Origin: Harmonia axyridis
Lineage: Eukaryota; Arthropoda; Insecta; Coleoptera; Coccinellidae
Reading direction: 5' to 3'
NCBI RefSeq assembly: GCF_914767665.1
Contig: NC_059504.1
Span: forward strand, 28,188,001 to 28,252,000
DNA length: 64,000 bases
Of this stretch, positions 7,298 through 19,484 are shown in pieces. Below the pieces are notes generated by a model. The model saw nothing but the letters and a program-made list of their open reading frames with translations, was not told where the DNA came from and made no database searches. Positions within the stretch are counted from its first letter, which is position 1; every line of letters begins with the position of its first letter. The position numbers and the translations under genes were made by a program.

Positions 7298-7543
7298 ATG
7301 TCGACCTTCAAAAGTTACCGCACAAGGCTTCAGCATATTCAGCGGGCTGGTAAATTCGTCGCTGTGTATATGAAACTTATCAAAATATCTAAAAGTAAGT
7401 TGCACATCATAATTTCAAAATTTCCTCGAAATTTTGTAGCTAACATTAAAAATGATTCAAATCGATATCATTCATCTGAGAAAAAAATTTTTAATCACCA
7501 CCCATTAGAATTGATAAATAGGTATTTAATGGACTTTCTCTGA
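7298..7543 (+). CDS. 81-codon ORF, unit 4
   Basis: Intact; Arg16 and Arg56. Confidence 0.3.
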   Translation: MSTFKSYRTRLQHIQRAGKFVAVYMKLIKISKSKLHIIISKFPRNFVANIKNDSNRYHSSEKKIFNHHPLELINRYLMDFL

Positions 7544-7799
7544 AGACCCTTTGTGAAAAGGTATATAAACAAATTTCAATTCAGCAATAACTTCAGTTAG
7601 TTTAGTTATGTTAAGGCTTACAGAGGAAGAAGAAGAATTCCTGTAATTCTACTCGATGCTTTCTCGCACTATGGTCCCACCTGTAGAGAGTGCTTACACA
7701 CGTTCAAGTTACTTCAATCAAGTAGGCTGTGCATTGATTATTTGCCACGAAAATAGTTTCATATTTTTTTTAAATTGAAAAAAGTGGGAATATAACAAA

Positions 7800-8342
7800 A
7801 TGGATAACAAAGTGATATTGAAAAAAAGATTGGCAAAACTGAAGAATTATTCGAACAATATGAGAAGAACATTACATCTCAAAAACCTTATTAGCAATAT
7901 AAGAAAACTTTCCGTTGAAGAATTGAATGAAATTGTTAATATCAAGAAGAACGATAATAAGGAAAATAATCAACTAGACAATAATTTGGGTATTTTGTGT
8001 GTGAATTGCCCTGAGGATGAAGATGAAAGAAGAAAAGGCGAAGAACTGGCTAAAGAACATTTGGATTTATGTTTGCAAAGGGCATACCTTTTCAAAAAAA
8101 TGCTTGAATTTCCGGTATTCCAGATGAAAAATGGATTTCCGGTAATCAAATTTAACCAATATGATGTGTCTTTGAGACAAGGAAATGTTATTCTACCCAG
8201 AAAACATTATTTCTACCACACCTTACCAAATCGTGCAAAAAAATGCTATAATGATGAAACGATAGAATCAATGGCAGATTGGTTAATAACAAATAGTGCT
8301 TCCATAAATTATGACCAATTATATGAACAATTGTTAAATTAA
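7800..8342 (+). CDS. Array gene copy 5: 180-residue orphan protein
   Basis: Consensus protein. Lys4 is AAA, a silent marker shared with copies 9, 13 and 14. Confidence 0.65.
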   Translation: MDNKVILKKRLAKLKNYSNNMRRTLHLKNLISNIRKLSVEELNEIVNIKKNDNKENNQLDNNLGILCVNCPEDEDERRKGEELAKEHLDLCLQRAYLFKKMLEFPVFQMKNGFPVIKFNQYDVSLRQGNVILPRKHYFYHTLPNRAKKCYNDETIESMADWLITNSASINYDQLYEQLLN

Positions 8343-9155
8343 TTTAAATTTGTCTTTATAATATTTCTGTATATATTTGTATAATTTTTTCTACTGTATA
8401 TAGTTTTTCATTTGAAATTTTCAATAAATTCTTCTTTCTGAGATTGTCTATTGAATCTTATTCTTCAATTTAGGATTTGATCCTTTTATCCTTGATATCC
8501 ATATCTCGGTGAAATCGAAATTTCACCGATATTTTCATTCTGTCCATTACATATGTTTATCTTTTCTAAGATAAACATTTCTAATGGACAGATTGAGAAT
8601 ATCAGTCCTGCCTAGACATAATTACTTCTAATGCTTAGAAATCCAAAAAAATTGGAATGAAAGTCCGGTCAACTCCAGAATGCCCGCTATATTGAGTGAG
8701 AAAAAAAATGGAATCGGAAGAAATAATAAAGGAAAAACGTGTTTTTTTCATCTCAGGAATATTAGGTTGAAATAAATGTATTGGCTGGTTAAAAATTTTA
8801 AGTTCGTTTGATGATGGAAAATTTTTAGATAAGTAATTTTAGATTTAATTAGTTATTAGAGTTAATAGTTTCATTTCCACTTTTTCATTTTTGATGAAAT
8901 TCTTCTAATTTCCCGAATTGAGTTCTGGAACCCTGAGAAAAGTCATTAGGATATTAAAAAGTCGAAATTTTATAACGGTTATGCGCACTAGTCACGACGT
9001 CTAACATTTCAGAAGGTAACATTTCTATAAGCATTACAATAAATTTCCTTACGAAATCTTTTCTCCAAATTCGTACTTTGTGTGTGTATAAATATTTTTT
9101 ATTAATTTCTCAAGTCAAAATAAAAAGTTAATAATCTCATTCTGTTATATGTTAT

Positions 9156-9401
9156 ATGTCGACCTTCAAAAGTTACCGCACAAGGCTTCAGCATATTCAG
9201 CGGGCTGGTAAATTCGTCGCTGTGTATATGAAACTTATCAAAATATCTAAATGTAAGTTGCACATCATAATTTCAAAATTTCCTCGAAATTTTGTAGCTA
9301 ACATTAAAAATGATTCAAATCCATATCATTCATCTGAGAAAAAAATTTTTAATCACCACCCATTAGAATTGATAAATAGGTATTTAATGGACTTTCTCTG
9401 A
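9156..9401 (+). CDS. 81-codon ORF, unit 5
   Basis: Intact; Ser33 becomes Cys because the base before the donor is T (AAATGTAAGT). If the donor is used, this is the last exon base. Confidence 0.3.
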   Translation: MSTFKSYRTRLQHIQRAGKFVAVYMKLIKISKCKLHIIISKFPRNFVANIKNDSNPYHSSEKKIFNHHPLELINRYLMDFL

Positions 9402-9657
9402 AGACCCTTTGTGAAAAGGTATATAACCAAATTTCAATTCAGCAATAACTTCAGTTAGTTTAGTTATGTTAAGGCTTACAGAGGAAGAAGAAGAATTCCT
9501 GTAATTCTACTCGATGCTTTCTCGCACTATGGTCCCACCTGTAGAGAGTGCTTACACACGTTCAAGTTACTTCAATCAAGTAGGCTGTGCATTGATTATT
9601 TGCCACGAAAATAGTTTCATATTTTTTTCAAATTGAAAAAAGTGGGAATATAACAAA

Positions 9658-10200
9658 ATGGATAACAAGGTGATATTGAAAAAAAGATTGGCAAAACTGA
9701 AGAATTATTCGAACAATATGAGAAGAACATTACATCTCAAAAACCTTATTAGCAATATAAGAAAACTTTCAGTTGAAGAATTGAATGAAATTGTTAATAT
9801 CAAGAAGAACGATAATAAGGAAAATAATCAACTAGACAATAATTTGGGTATTTTGTGTGTGAATTGCCCTGAGGATGAAGACGAAAGAAGAAAAGGCGAA
9901 GAACTGGCTAAAGAACATTTGGATTTATGTTTGCAAAGTTCATACCTTTTCAAAAAAATGCTTGAATTTCCGGTAATCCAGATGAAAAATGGATTTCCGG
10001 TATTCAAATTTAACCAATATGATGTGTCTTTGAGACAAGGAAATGTTATTCTACCCAGAAAACATTATTTCTACCACACCTTACCAAATCGTGCAAAAAA
10101 ATGCTATAATGATGAAACGATAGAATCAATGGCAGATTGGTTAATAACAAATAGTGCTTCCATAAATTATGACCAATTATATGAACAATTGTTAAATTAA
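9658..10200 (+). CDS. Array gene copy 6: 180-residue orphan protein, divergent form
   Basis: Arg94-Ala95 become Ser-Ser, and the two halves of the internal FPV duplication have exchanged their following residue (Ile107 and Phe116 instead of Phe107 and Ile116). Asp75 is GAC, silent. Its promoter 1 box reads TATAAC. It joins left-subfamily leader (uORF stop TAA) to the right-subfamily Ser38 codon TCA. Confidence 0.6.
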   Translation: MDNKVILKKRLAKLKNYSNNMRRTLHLKNLISNIRKLSVEELNEIVNIKKNDNKENNQLDNNLGILCVNCPEDEDERRKGEELAKEHLDLCLQSSYLFKKMLEFPVIQMKNGFPVFKFNQYDVSLRQGNVILPRKHYFYHTLPNRAKKCYNDETIESMADWLITNSASINYDQLYEQLLN

Positions 10201-11012
10201 TTTAAATTTGTCTTTATAATATTTCTGTATATATTTGTATAATTTTTTCTACTGTATATAGTTTTTCATTTGAAATTTTCAATAAATTCTTCTTTCTGAG
10301 ATTGTCTATTGAATATTATTCTTCAATTTAGGATTTGATCCTTTTATCCTTGATATCCATATCTCGGTGAAATAGAAATTTCACCGATATTTTCATTCTG
10401 TCCATTACATATGTTTATCTTTTCTAAGATAAACATTTCTAATGGACAGATTGAGAATATCAGTCCTGCCTAGACATAATTACTTCTAATGCTTAGAAAT
10501 CCAAAAAAATTGGAATGAAAGTCCGGTCAACTCCAGAATGCCCGCTATATTGAGTGAGAAAAAAAATGGAATCGGAAGAAATAATAAAGGAAAAACGTGT
10601 TTTTTCATCTCAGGAATATTAGGTTGAAATAAATGTATTGGCTGGTTAAAAATTTTAAGTTCGTTTGAAGATGGAAATTTTTTAGATAAGTAATTTTAGA
10701 TTTAATTAGGTATTAGAGTTAATAGTTTCATTTCCACTTTTTCATTTTTGATGAAATTCTTCTAATTTCCCGAATTGAGTTCTGGAACCCTGAGAAAAGT
10801 CATTAGGATATTTAAAAGTCGAAATTTTATAACGGTTATGCGCACTAGTCACGACGTCTAACATTTCAGAAGGTAACAATTCTATAAGCATTACAATAAA
10901 TTTCCTTACGAAATCTTTTCTCCAAATTCGTACTTTGTGTGTGTATAAATATTTTTTATTCATTTCTCAAGTCAAAATAAAAAGTTAATAATCTCATTCT
11001 GTTATATGTTAT

Positions 11013-11132
11013 ATGTCGACCTTCAAAAGTTACCGCACAAGGCTTCAGCATATTCAGCAGGCTGGTAAATTCGTCGCTGTGTATATGAAACTTATCAAAA
11101 TATCTAAAAGTAAGTTGCACATCATAATTTGA
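11013..11132 (+). pseudogene. 81-codon ORF, unit 6, interrupted
   Basis: A C-to-G change turns TCA into TGA at 11130-11132, leaving 39 codons; one A is also missing from the A-run near 11196. Both lesions are after the donor, so a spliced product would be unaffected. Gln16 form. Confidence 0.4.
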
Positions 11133-11513
11133 AAATTTCCTCGAAATTTTGTAGCTAACATTAAAAATGATTCAAATCCATATCATTCTTCTGAGAAAAA
11201 ATTTTTAATCACCACCCATTAGAATTGATAAATAGGTACTTAATGGACTTTCTCTGAAGACCCTTTGTGAAAAGGTATATAAACAAATTTCAATTCAGCA
11301 ATAACTTCAGTTAGTTTAGTTATGTTAAGGCTTACAGAGGAAGAAGAAGAATTCCTGTGATTCTACTCGATGCTTTCTCGCACTATGGTCCCACCTGTAG
11401 AGAGTGCTTACACACGTTCAAGTTACTTCAATCAAGTAGGCTGTGCATTGATTATTTGCCACGAAAATAGTTTCATATTTTTTTTAAATTGAAAAAAGTG
11501 GGAATATAACAAA

Positions 11514-12056
11514 ATGGATAACAAGGTGATATTGAAAAAAAGATTGGCAAAACTGAAGAATTATTCGAACAATATGAGAAGAACATTACATCTCAAAAAC
11601 CTTATTAGCAATATAAGAAAACTTTCAGTTGAAGAATTGAATGAAATTGTTAATATCAAGAAGAACGATAATAAGGAAAATAATCAACTAGACAATAATT
11701 TGGGTATTTTGTGTGTGAATTGCCCTGAGGATGAAGATGAAAGAAGAAAAGGCGAAGAACTGGCTAAAGAACATTTGGATTTATGTTTGCAAAGGGGATA
11801 CCTTTTCAAAAAAATGCTTGAATTTCCGGTATTCCAGATGAAAAATGGATTTCCGGTAATCAAATTTAACCAATATGATGTGTCTTTGAGACAAGGAAAT
11901 GTTATTCTACCCAGAAAACATTATTTCTACCACACCTTACCAAATCGTGCAAAAAAATGCTATAATGATGAAACGATAGAATCAATGGCAGATTGGTTAA
12001 TAACAAATAGTGCTTCCATAAATTATGACCAATTATATGAACAATTGTTAAATTAA
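11514..12056 (+). CDS. Array gene copy 7: 180-residue orphan protein
   Basis: Ala95 is Gly, shared only with copy 10. It also shares with copy 10 the aattCaaattt change after the stop and a T8 run near 12105. Upstream ORF 1 ends TGA. Confidence 0.65.
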   Translation: MDNKVILKKRLAKLKNYSNNMRRTLHLKNLISNIRKLSVEELNEIVNIKKNDNKENNQLDNNLGILCVNCPEDEDERRKGEELAKEHLDLCLQRGYLFKKMLEFPVFQMKNGFPVIKFNQYDVSLRQGNVILPRKHYFYHTLPNRAKKCYNDETIESMADWLITNSASINYDQLYEQLLN

Positions 12057-12868
12057 TTCAAATTTGTCTTTATAATATTTCTGTATATATTTGTATAATT
12101 TTTTTTACTGTATATAGTTTTTCATTTGAAATTTTCAATAAATTCTTCTTTCTGAAATTGTCTATTGAATCTTATTCTTCAATTTAGGATTTGATCCTTT
12201 TATCCTTGATATCCATATCTCGGTGAAATAGAAATTTCACCGATATTTTCATTCTGTCCATTACATATGTTTATCTTTTCTAAGATAAACATTTCTAATG
12301 GACAGATTGAGAATATCAGTCCTGCCTAGACATAATTACTTCTAATGCTTAGAAATCCAAAAAAATTGGAATGAAAGTCCGGTCAACTCCAGAATGCCCG
12401 CTATATTGAGTGAGAAAAAAAATGGAATCGGAAGAAATAATAAAGGAAAAACGTGTTTTTTCATCTCAGGAATATTAGGTTGAAATAAATGTATTGGCTG
12501 GTTAAAAATTTTAAGTTCGTTTGAAGATGGAAAATTTTTAGATAAGTAATTTTAGATTTAATTAGTTATTAGAGTTAATAGTTTCATTTCCACTTTTTCA
12601 TTTTTGATGAAATTCTTCTAATTTCCCGAATTGAGTTCTGGAACCCTGAGAAAAGTCATTAGGATATTAAAAAGTCGAAATTTTATAACGGTTATGCGCA
12701 CTAGTCACGACGTCTAACATTTCAGAAGGTAACATTTCTATAAGCATTACAATAAATTTCCTTACGAAATCTTTTCTCCAAATTCGTACTTTGTGTGTGT
12801 ATAAATATTTTTTATTAATTTTTCAAGTCAAAATAAAAAGTTAATAATCTCATTCTGTTATATGTTAT

Positions 12869-13114
12869 ATGTCGACCTTCAAAAGTTACCGCACAAGGCT
12901 TCAGCATATTCAGCGGGCTGGTAAATTCGTCGCTGTGTATATGAAACTTATCAAAATATCTAAAAGTAAGTTGCACATCATAATTTCAAAATTTCCTCGA
13001 AATTTTGTAGCTAACATTAAAAATGATTCAAATCGATATCATTCATCTGAGAAAAAAATTTTTAATCACCACCCATTAGAATTGATAAATAGGTATTTAA
13101 TGGACTTTCTCTGA
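12869..13114 (+). CDS. 81-codon ORF, unit 7
   Basis: Intact; Arg16 and Arg56. A T for C lies upstream near 12822 (atttTTcaag). Confidence 0.3.
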   Translation: MSTFKSYRTRLQHIQRAGKFVAVYMKLIKISKSKLHIIISKFPRNFVANIKNDSNRYHSSEKKIFNHHPLELINRYLMDFL

Positions 13115-13370
13115 AGACCCTTTGTGAAAAGGTATATAAACAAATTTCAATTCAGCAATAACTTCAGTTAGTTTAGTTATGTTAAGGCTTACAGAGGAAG
13201 AAGAAGAATTCCTGTAATTCTACTCGATGCTTTCTCGCACTATGGTCCCACCTGTAGAGAGTGCTTACACACGTTCAAGTTACTTCAATCAAGTAGGCTG
13301 TGCATTGATTATTTGCCACGAAAATAGTTTCATATTTTTTTTAAATTGAAAAAAGTGGGAATATAACAAA

Positions 13371-13913
13371 ATGGATAACAAGGTGATATTGAAAAAAAGA
13401 TTGGCAAAACTGAAGAATTATTCGAACAATATGAGAAGAAAATTACATCTCAAAAACCTTATTAGCAATATAAGAAAACTTTCCGTTGAAGAATTGAATG
13501 AAATTGTTAATATCAAGAAGAACGATAATAAGGAAAATAATCAACTAGACAATAATTTGGGTATTTTGTGTGTGAATTGCCCTGAGGATGAAGATGAAAG
13601 AAGAAAAGGCGAAGAACTGGCTAAAGAACATTTGGATTTATGTTTGCAAAGGGCATACCTTTTCAAAAAAATGCTTGAATTTCCGGTATTCCAGATGAAA
13701 AATGGATTTCCGGTAATCAAATTTAACCAATATGATGTGTCTTTGAGACAAGGAAATGTTATTCTACCCAGAAAACATTATTTCTACCACACCTCACCAA
13801 ATCGTGCAAAAAAATGCTATAATGATGAAACGATAGAATCAATGGCAGATTGGTTAATAACAAATAGTGCTTCCATAAATTATGACCAATTATATGAACA
13901 ATTGTTAAATTAA
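13371..13913 (+). CDS. Array gene copy 8: 180-residue orphan protein
   Basis: Lys24 and Ser142, as in copy 4, 7,428 bp upstream. Confidence 0.65.
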   Translation: MDNKVILKKRLAKLKNYSNNMRRKLHLKNLISNIRKLSVEELNEIVNIKKNDNKENNQLDNNLGILCVNCPEDEDERRKGEELAKEHLDLCLQRAYLFKKMLEFPVFQMKNGFPVIKFNQYDVSLRQGNVILPRKHYFYHTSPNRAKKCYNDETIESMADWLITNSASINYDQLYEQLLN

Positions 13914-14725
13914 TTTAAATTTGTCTTTATAATATTTCTGTATATATTTGTATAATTTTTTCTACTGTATATAGTTTTTCATTTGAAATTTTCAATAAAT
14001 TCTTCTTTCTGAGATTGTCTATTGAATCTTATTCTTCAATTTGGGAATTGATCCTTTTATCCTTGATATCCATATCTCGGTGAAATAGAAATTTCACCGA
14101 TATTTTCATTCTGTCCATTACATATGTTTATCTTTTCTAAGATAAACATTTCTAATGGACAGATTGAGAATATCAGTCCTGCCTAGACATAATTACTTCT
14201 AATGCTTAGAAATCCAAAAAAATTGGAATGAAAGTCCGGTCAACTCCAGAATGCCCGCTATATTGAGTGAGAAAAAAAATGGAATCGGAAGAAATAATAA
14301 AGGAAAAACGTGTTTTTTCATCTCAGGAATATTAGGTTGAAATAAATGTATTGGCTGGTTAAAAATTTTAAGTTCGTTTGAAGATGGAAAATTTTTAGAT
14401 AAGTAATTTTAGATTTAATTAGTTATTAGAGTTAATAGTTTCATTTCCACTTTTTCATTTTTGATGAAATTCTTCTAATTTCCCGAATTGAGTTCTGGAA
14501 CCCTGAGAAAAGTCATTAGGATATTAAAAAGTCGAAATTTTATAACGGTTATGCGCACTAGTCACGACGTCTAACATTTCAGAAGGTAACATTTCTATAA
14601 GCATTACAATAAATTTCCTTACGAAATCTTTTCTCCAAATTCGTACTTTGTGTGTGTATAAATATTTTTTATTAATTTCTCAAGTCAAAATAAAAAGTTA
14701 ATAATCTCATTCTGTTATATGTTAT

Positions 14726-14971
14726 ATGTCGACCTTCAAAAGTTACCGCACAAGGCTTCAGCATATTCAGCGGGCTGGTAAATTCGTCGCTGTGTATATG
14801 AAACTTATCAAAATATCTAAAAGTAAGTTGCACATCATAATTTCAAAATTTCCTCGAAATTTTGTAGCTAACATTAAAAATGATTCAAATCGATATCATT
14901 CATCTGAGAAAAAAATTTTTAATCACCACCCATTAGAATTGATAAATAGGTATTTAATGGACTTTCTCTGA
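14726..14971 (+). CDS. 81-codon ORF, unit 8
   Basis: Intact; Arg16 and Arg56, as in unit 4. Confidence 0.3.
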   Translation: MSTFKSYRTRLQHIQRAGKFVAVYMKLIKISKSKLHIIISKFPRNFVANIKNDSNRYHSSEKKIFNHHPLELINRYLMDFL

Positions 14972-15227
14972 AGACCCTTTGTGAAAAGGTATATAAACAA
15001 ATTTCAATTCAGCAATAACTTCAGTTAGTTTAGTTATGTTAAGGCTTACAGAGGAAGAAGAAGAATTCCTGTAATTCTACTCGATGCTTTCTCGCACTAT
15101 GGTCCCACCTGTAGAGAGTGCTTACACACGTTCAAGTTACTTCAATCAAGTAGGCTGTGCATTGATTATTTGCCACGAAAATAGTTTCATATTTTTTTTA
15201 AATTGAAAAAAGTGGGAATATAACAAA

Positions 15228-15770
15228 ATGGATAACAAAGTGATATTGAAAAAAAGATTGGCAAAACTGAAGAATTATTCGAACAATATGAGAAGAACAT
15301 TACATCTCAAAAACCTTATTATCAATATAAGAAAACTTTCCGTTGAAGAATTGAATGAAATTGTTAATATCAAGAAGAACGATAATAAGGAAAATAATCA
15401 ACTAGACAATAATTTGGGTATTTTGTGTGTGAATTGCCCTGAGGATGAAGATGAAAGAAGAAAAGGCGAAGAACTGGCTAAAGAACATTTGGATTTATGT
15501 TTGCAAAGGGCATACCTTTTCAAAAAAATGCTTGAATTTCCGGTAATCCAGATGAAAAATGGATTTCCGGTAATCAAATTTAACCAATATGATGTGTCTT
15601 TGAGACAAGGGAATGTTATTCTACCCAGAAAACATTATTTCTACCACACCTTACCAAATCGTGCAAAAAAATGCTATAATGATGAAACGATAGAATCAAT
15701 GGCAGATTGGTTAATAACAAATAGTGCTTCCATAAATTATGACCAATTATATGAACAATTGTTAAATTAA
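15228..15770 (+). CDS. Array gene copy 9: 180-residue orphan protein, apparent 5/6 hybrid
   Basis: The 5' part resembles copy 5 (Lys4 AAA, Ser38 TCC); the 3' part has Ile107 as in copy 6, and the spacer that follows shares copy 6 markers. Ile32 and Gly128 GGG are private. Confidence 0.65.
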   Translation: MDNKVILKKRLAKLKNYSNNMRRTLHLKNLIINIRKLSVEELNEIVNIKKNDNKENNQLDNNLGILCVNCPEDEDERRKGEELAKEHLDLCLQRAYLFKKMLEFPVIQMKNGFPVIKFNQYDVSLRQGNVILPRKHYFYHTLPNRAKKCYNDETIESMADWLITNSASINYDQLYEQLLN

Positions 15771-16582
15771 TTTAAATTTGTCTTTATAATATTTCTGTAT
15801 ATATTTGTATAATTTTTTCTACTGTATATAGTTTTTCATTTGAAATTTTCAATAAATTCTTCTTTCTGAGATTGTCTATTGAATCTTATTCTTCAATTTA
15901 GGATTTGATCCTTTTATCCTTGATATCCATATCTCGGTGAAATAGAAATTTCACCGATATTTTCATTCTGTCCATTACATATGTTTATCTTTTCTAAGAT
16001 AAACATTTCTAATGGACAGATTGAGAATATCAGTCCTGCCTAGACATAATTACTTCTAATGCTTAGAAATCCAAAAAAATTGGAATGAAAGTCCGGTCAA
16101 CTCCAGAATGCCCGCTATATTGAGTGAGAAAAAAAATGGAATCGGAAGAAATAATAAAGGAAAAACGTGTTTTTTCATCTCAGGAATATTAGGTTGAAAT
16201 AAATGTATTGGCTGGTTAAAAATTTTAAGTTCGTTTGAAGATGGAAATTTTTTAGATAAGTAATTTTAGATTTAATTAGGTATTAGAGTTAATAGTTTCA
16301 TTTCCACTTTTTCATTTTTGATGAAATTCTTCTAATTTCCCGAATTGAGTTCTGGAACCCTGAGAAAAGTCATTAGGATATTTAAAAGTCGAAATTTTAT
16401 AACGGTTATGCGCACTAGTCACGACGTCTAACATTTCAGAAGGTAACAATTCTATAAGCATTACAATAAATTTCCTTACGAAATCTTTTCTCCAAATTCG
16501 TACTTTGTGTGTGTATAAATATTTTTTATTCATTTCTCAAGTCAAAATAAAAAGTTAATAATCTCATTCTGTTATATGTTAT

Positions 16583-16702
16583 ATGTCGACCTTCAAAAGT
16601 TACCGCACAAGGCTTCAGCATATTCAGCAGGCTGGTAAATTCGTCGCTGTGTATATGAAACTTATCAAAATATCTAAAAGTAAGTTGCACATCATAATTT
16701 GA
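16583..16702 (+). pseudogene. 81-codon ORF, unit 9, interrupted
   Basis: Same TGA (16700-16702) and same missing A as the unit 6 copy, so this is a duplicated lesion, not a second event. The lesion is after the donor. Confidence 0.4.
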
Positions 16703-17083
16703 AAATTTCCTCGAAATTTTGTAGCTAACATTAAAAATGATTCAAATCCATATCATTCTTCTGAGAAAAAATTTTTAATCACCACCCATTAGAATTGATA
16801 AATAGGTACTTAATGGACTTTCTCTGAAGACCCTTTGTGAAAAGGTATATAAACAAATTTCAATTCAGCAATAACTTCAGTTAGTTTAGTTATGTTAAGG
16901 CTTACAGAGGAAGAAGAAGAATTCCTTTGATTCTACTCGATGCTTTCTCGCACTATGGTCCCACCTGTAGAGAGTGCTTACACACGTTCAAGTTACTTCA
17001 ATCAAGTAGGCTGTGCATTGATTATTTGCCACGAAAATAGTTTCATATTTTTTTTAAATTGAAAAAAGTGGGAATATAACAAA

Positions 17084-17626
17084 ATGGATAACAAGGTGAT
17101 ATTGAAAAAAAGATTGGCAAAACTGAAGAATTATTCGAACAATATGAGAAGAACATTACATCTCAAAAACCTTATTAGCAATATAAGAAAACTTTCAGTT
17201 GAAGAATTGAATGAAATTGTTAATATCAAGAAGAACGATAATAAGGAAAATAATCAACTAGACAATAATTTGGGTATTTTGTGTGTGAATTGCCCTGAGG
17301 ATGAAGATGAAAGAAGAAAAGGCGAAGAACTGGCTAAAGAACATTTGGATTTATGTTTGCAAAGGGGATACCTTTTCAAAAAAATGCTTGAATTTCCGGT
17401 ATTCCAGATGAAAAATGGATTTCCGGTAATCAAATTTAACCAATATGATGTGTCTTTGAGACAAGGAAATGTTATTCTACCCAGAAAACATTATTTCTAC
17501 CACACCTTACCAAATCGTGCAAAAAAATGCTATAATGATGAAACGATAGAATCAATGGCAGATTGGTTAATAACAAATAGTGCTTCCATAAATTATGACC
17601 AATTATATGAACAATTGTTAAATTAA
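17084..17626 (+). CDS. Array gene copy 10: 180-residue orphan protein
   Basis: Gly95 as in copy 7. Upstream ORF 1 (16892-16930) has CTT for CTG at Leu12, silent, and ends TGA. Confidence 0.65.
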   Translation: MDNKVILKKRLAKLKNYSNNMRRTLHLKNLISNIRKLSVEELNEIVNIKKNDNKENNQLDNNLGILCVNCPEDEDERRKGEELAKEHLDLCLQRGYLFKKMLEFPVFQMKNGFPVIKFNQYDVSLRQGNVILPRKHYFYHTLPNRAKKCYNDETIESMADWLITNSASINYDQLYEQLLN

Positions 17627-18439
17627 TTCAAATTTGTCTTTATAATATTTCTGTATATATTTGTATAATTTTTTTTACTGTATATAGTTTTTCATTTGAA
17701 ATTTTCAATAAATTCTTCTTTCTGAAATTGTCTATTGAATCTTATTCTTCAATTTAGGATTTGATCCTTTTATCCTTGATATCCATATCTCGGTGAAATA
17801 GAAATTTCACCGATATTTTCATTCTGTCCATTACATATGTTTATCTTTTCTAAGATAAACATTTCTAATGGACAGATTGAGAATATCAGTCCTGCCTAGA
17901 CATAATTACTTCTAATGCTTAGAAATCCAAAAAAATTGGAATGAAAGTCCGGTCAACTCCAGAATGCCCGCTATATTGAGTGAGAAAAAAAATGGAATCG
18001 GAAGAAATAATAAAGGAAAAACGTGTTTTTTTCATCTCAGGAATATTAGGTTGAAATAAATGTATTGGCTGGTTAAAAATTTTAAGTTCGTTTGAAGATG
18101 GAAAATTTTTAGATAAGTAATTTTAGATTTAATTAGTTATTAGAGTTAATAGTTTCATTTCCACTTTTTCATTTTTGATGAAATTCTTCTAATTTCCCGA
18201 ATTGAGTTCTGGAACCCTGAGAAAAGTCATTAGGATATTAAAAAGTCGAAATTTTATAACGGTTATGCGCACTAGTCACGACGTCTAACATTTCAGAAGG
18301 TAACATTTCTATAAGCATTACAATAAATTTCCTTACGAAATCTTTTCTCCAAATTCGTACTTTGTGTGTGTATAAATATTTTTTATTAATTTCTCAAGTC
18401 AAAATAAAAAGTTAATAATCTCATTCTGTTATATGTTAT

Positions 18440-18685
18440 ATGTCGACCTTCAAAAGTTACCGCACAAGGCTTCAGCATATTCAGCGGGCTGGTAAATTCG
18501 TCGCTGTGTATATGAAACTTATCAAAATATCTAAAAGTAAGTGGCACATCATAATTTCAAAATTTCCTCGAAATTTTGTAGCTAACATTAAAAATGATTC
18601 AAATCCATATCATTCATCTGAGAAAAAAATTTTTAATCACCACCCATTAGAATTGATAAATAGGTACTTAATGGACTTTCTTTGA
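18440..18685 (+). CDS. 81-codon ORF, unit 10
   Basis: Intact; Leu35 is Trp (GTAAGTGG), after the donor. Pro56. Confidence 0.3.
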   Translation: MSTFKSYRTRLQHIQRAGKFVAVYMKLIKISKSKWHIIISKFPRNFVANIKNDSNPYHSSEKKIFNHHPLELINRYLMDFL

Positions 18686-18941
18686 AGACCCTTTGTGAAA
18701 AGGTATATAAACAAATTTCAATTCAGCAATAACTTCAGTTAGTTTAGTTATGTTAAGGCTTACAGAGGAAGAAGAAGAATTCCTGTAATTCTACTCGATG
18801 CTTTCTCGCACTATGGTCCCACCTGTAGAGAGTGCTTACACACGTTCAAGTTACTTCAATCAAGTAGGCTGTGCATTGATTATTTGCCACGAAAATAGTT
18901 TCATATTTTTTTTAAATTGAAAAAAGTGGGAATATAACAAA

Positions 18942-19484
18942 ATGGATAACAAGGTGATATTGAAAAAAAGATTGGCAAAACTGAAGAATTATTCGAACAA
19001 TATGAGAAGAACATTACATCTCAAAAACCTTATTAGCAATATAAGAAAACTTTCCGTTGAAGAATTGAATGAAATTGTTAATATCAAGAAGAACGATAAT
19101 AAGGAAAATAATCAACTAGACAATAATTTGGGTATTTTGTGTGTGAATTGCCCTGAGGATGAAGATGAAAGAAAAAAAGGCGAAGAACTGGCTAAAGAAC
19201 ATTTGGATTTATGTTTGCAAAGGGCATACCTTTTCAAAAAAATGCTTGAATTTCCGGTATTCCAGATGAAAAATGGATTTCCGGTAATCAAATTTAACCA
19301 ATATGATGTGTCTTTGAGACAAGGAAATGTTATTCTACCCAGAAAACATTATTTCTACCACACCTTACCAAATCGTGCAAAAAAATGCTATAATGATGAA
19401 ACGATAGAATCAATGGCAGATTGGTTAATAACAAATAGTGCTTCCATAAATTATGACCAATTATATGAACAATTGTTAAATTAA
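18942..19484 (+). CDS. Array gene copy 11: 180-residue orphan protein
   Basis: Lys78 for Arg78; otherwise consensus, with left-subfamily markers (uORF stop TAA, Ser38 TCC). Confidence 0.65.
   Translation: MDNKVILKKRLAKLKNYSNNMRRTLHLKNLISNIRKLSVEELNEIVNIKKNDNKENNQLDNNLGILCVNCPEDEDERKKGEELAKEHLDLCLQRAYLFKKMLEFPVFQMKNGFPVIKFNQYDVSLRQGNVILPRKHYFYHTLPNRAKKCYNDETIESMADWLITNSASINYDQLYEQLLN

Noticed and set aside
10742..10963. Minus-strand 73-codon ORF, also at 16312-16533, and a 60-codon version at 25602-25784
   Set aside because: Opens only in units where a few spacer bases differ; the same strand is interrupted in the other units, and there is no promoter or codon bias. Copies 6 and 9 share it because they are duplicates.
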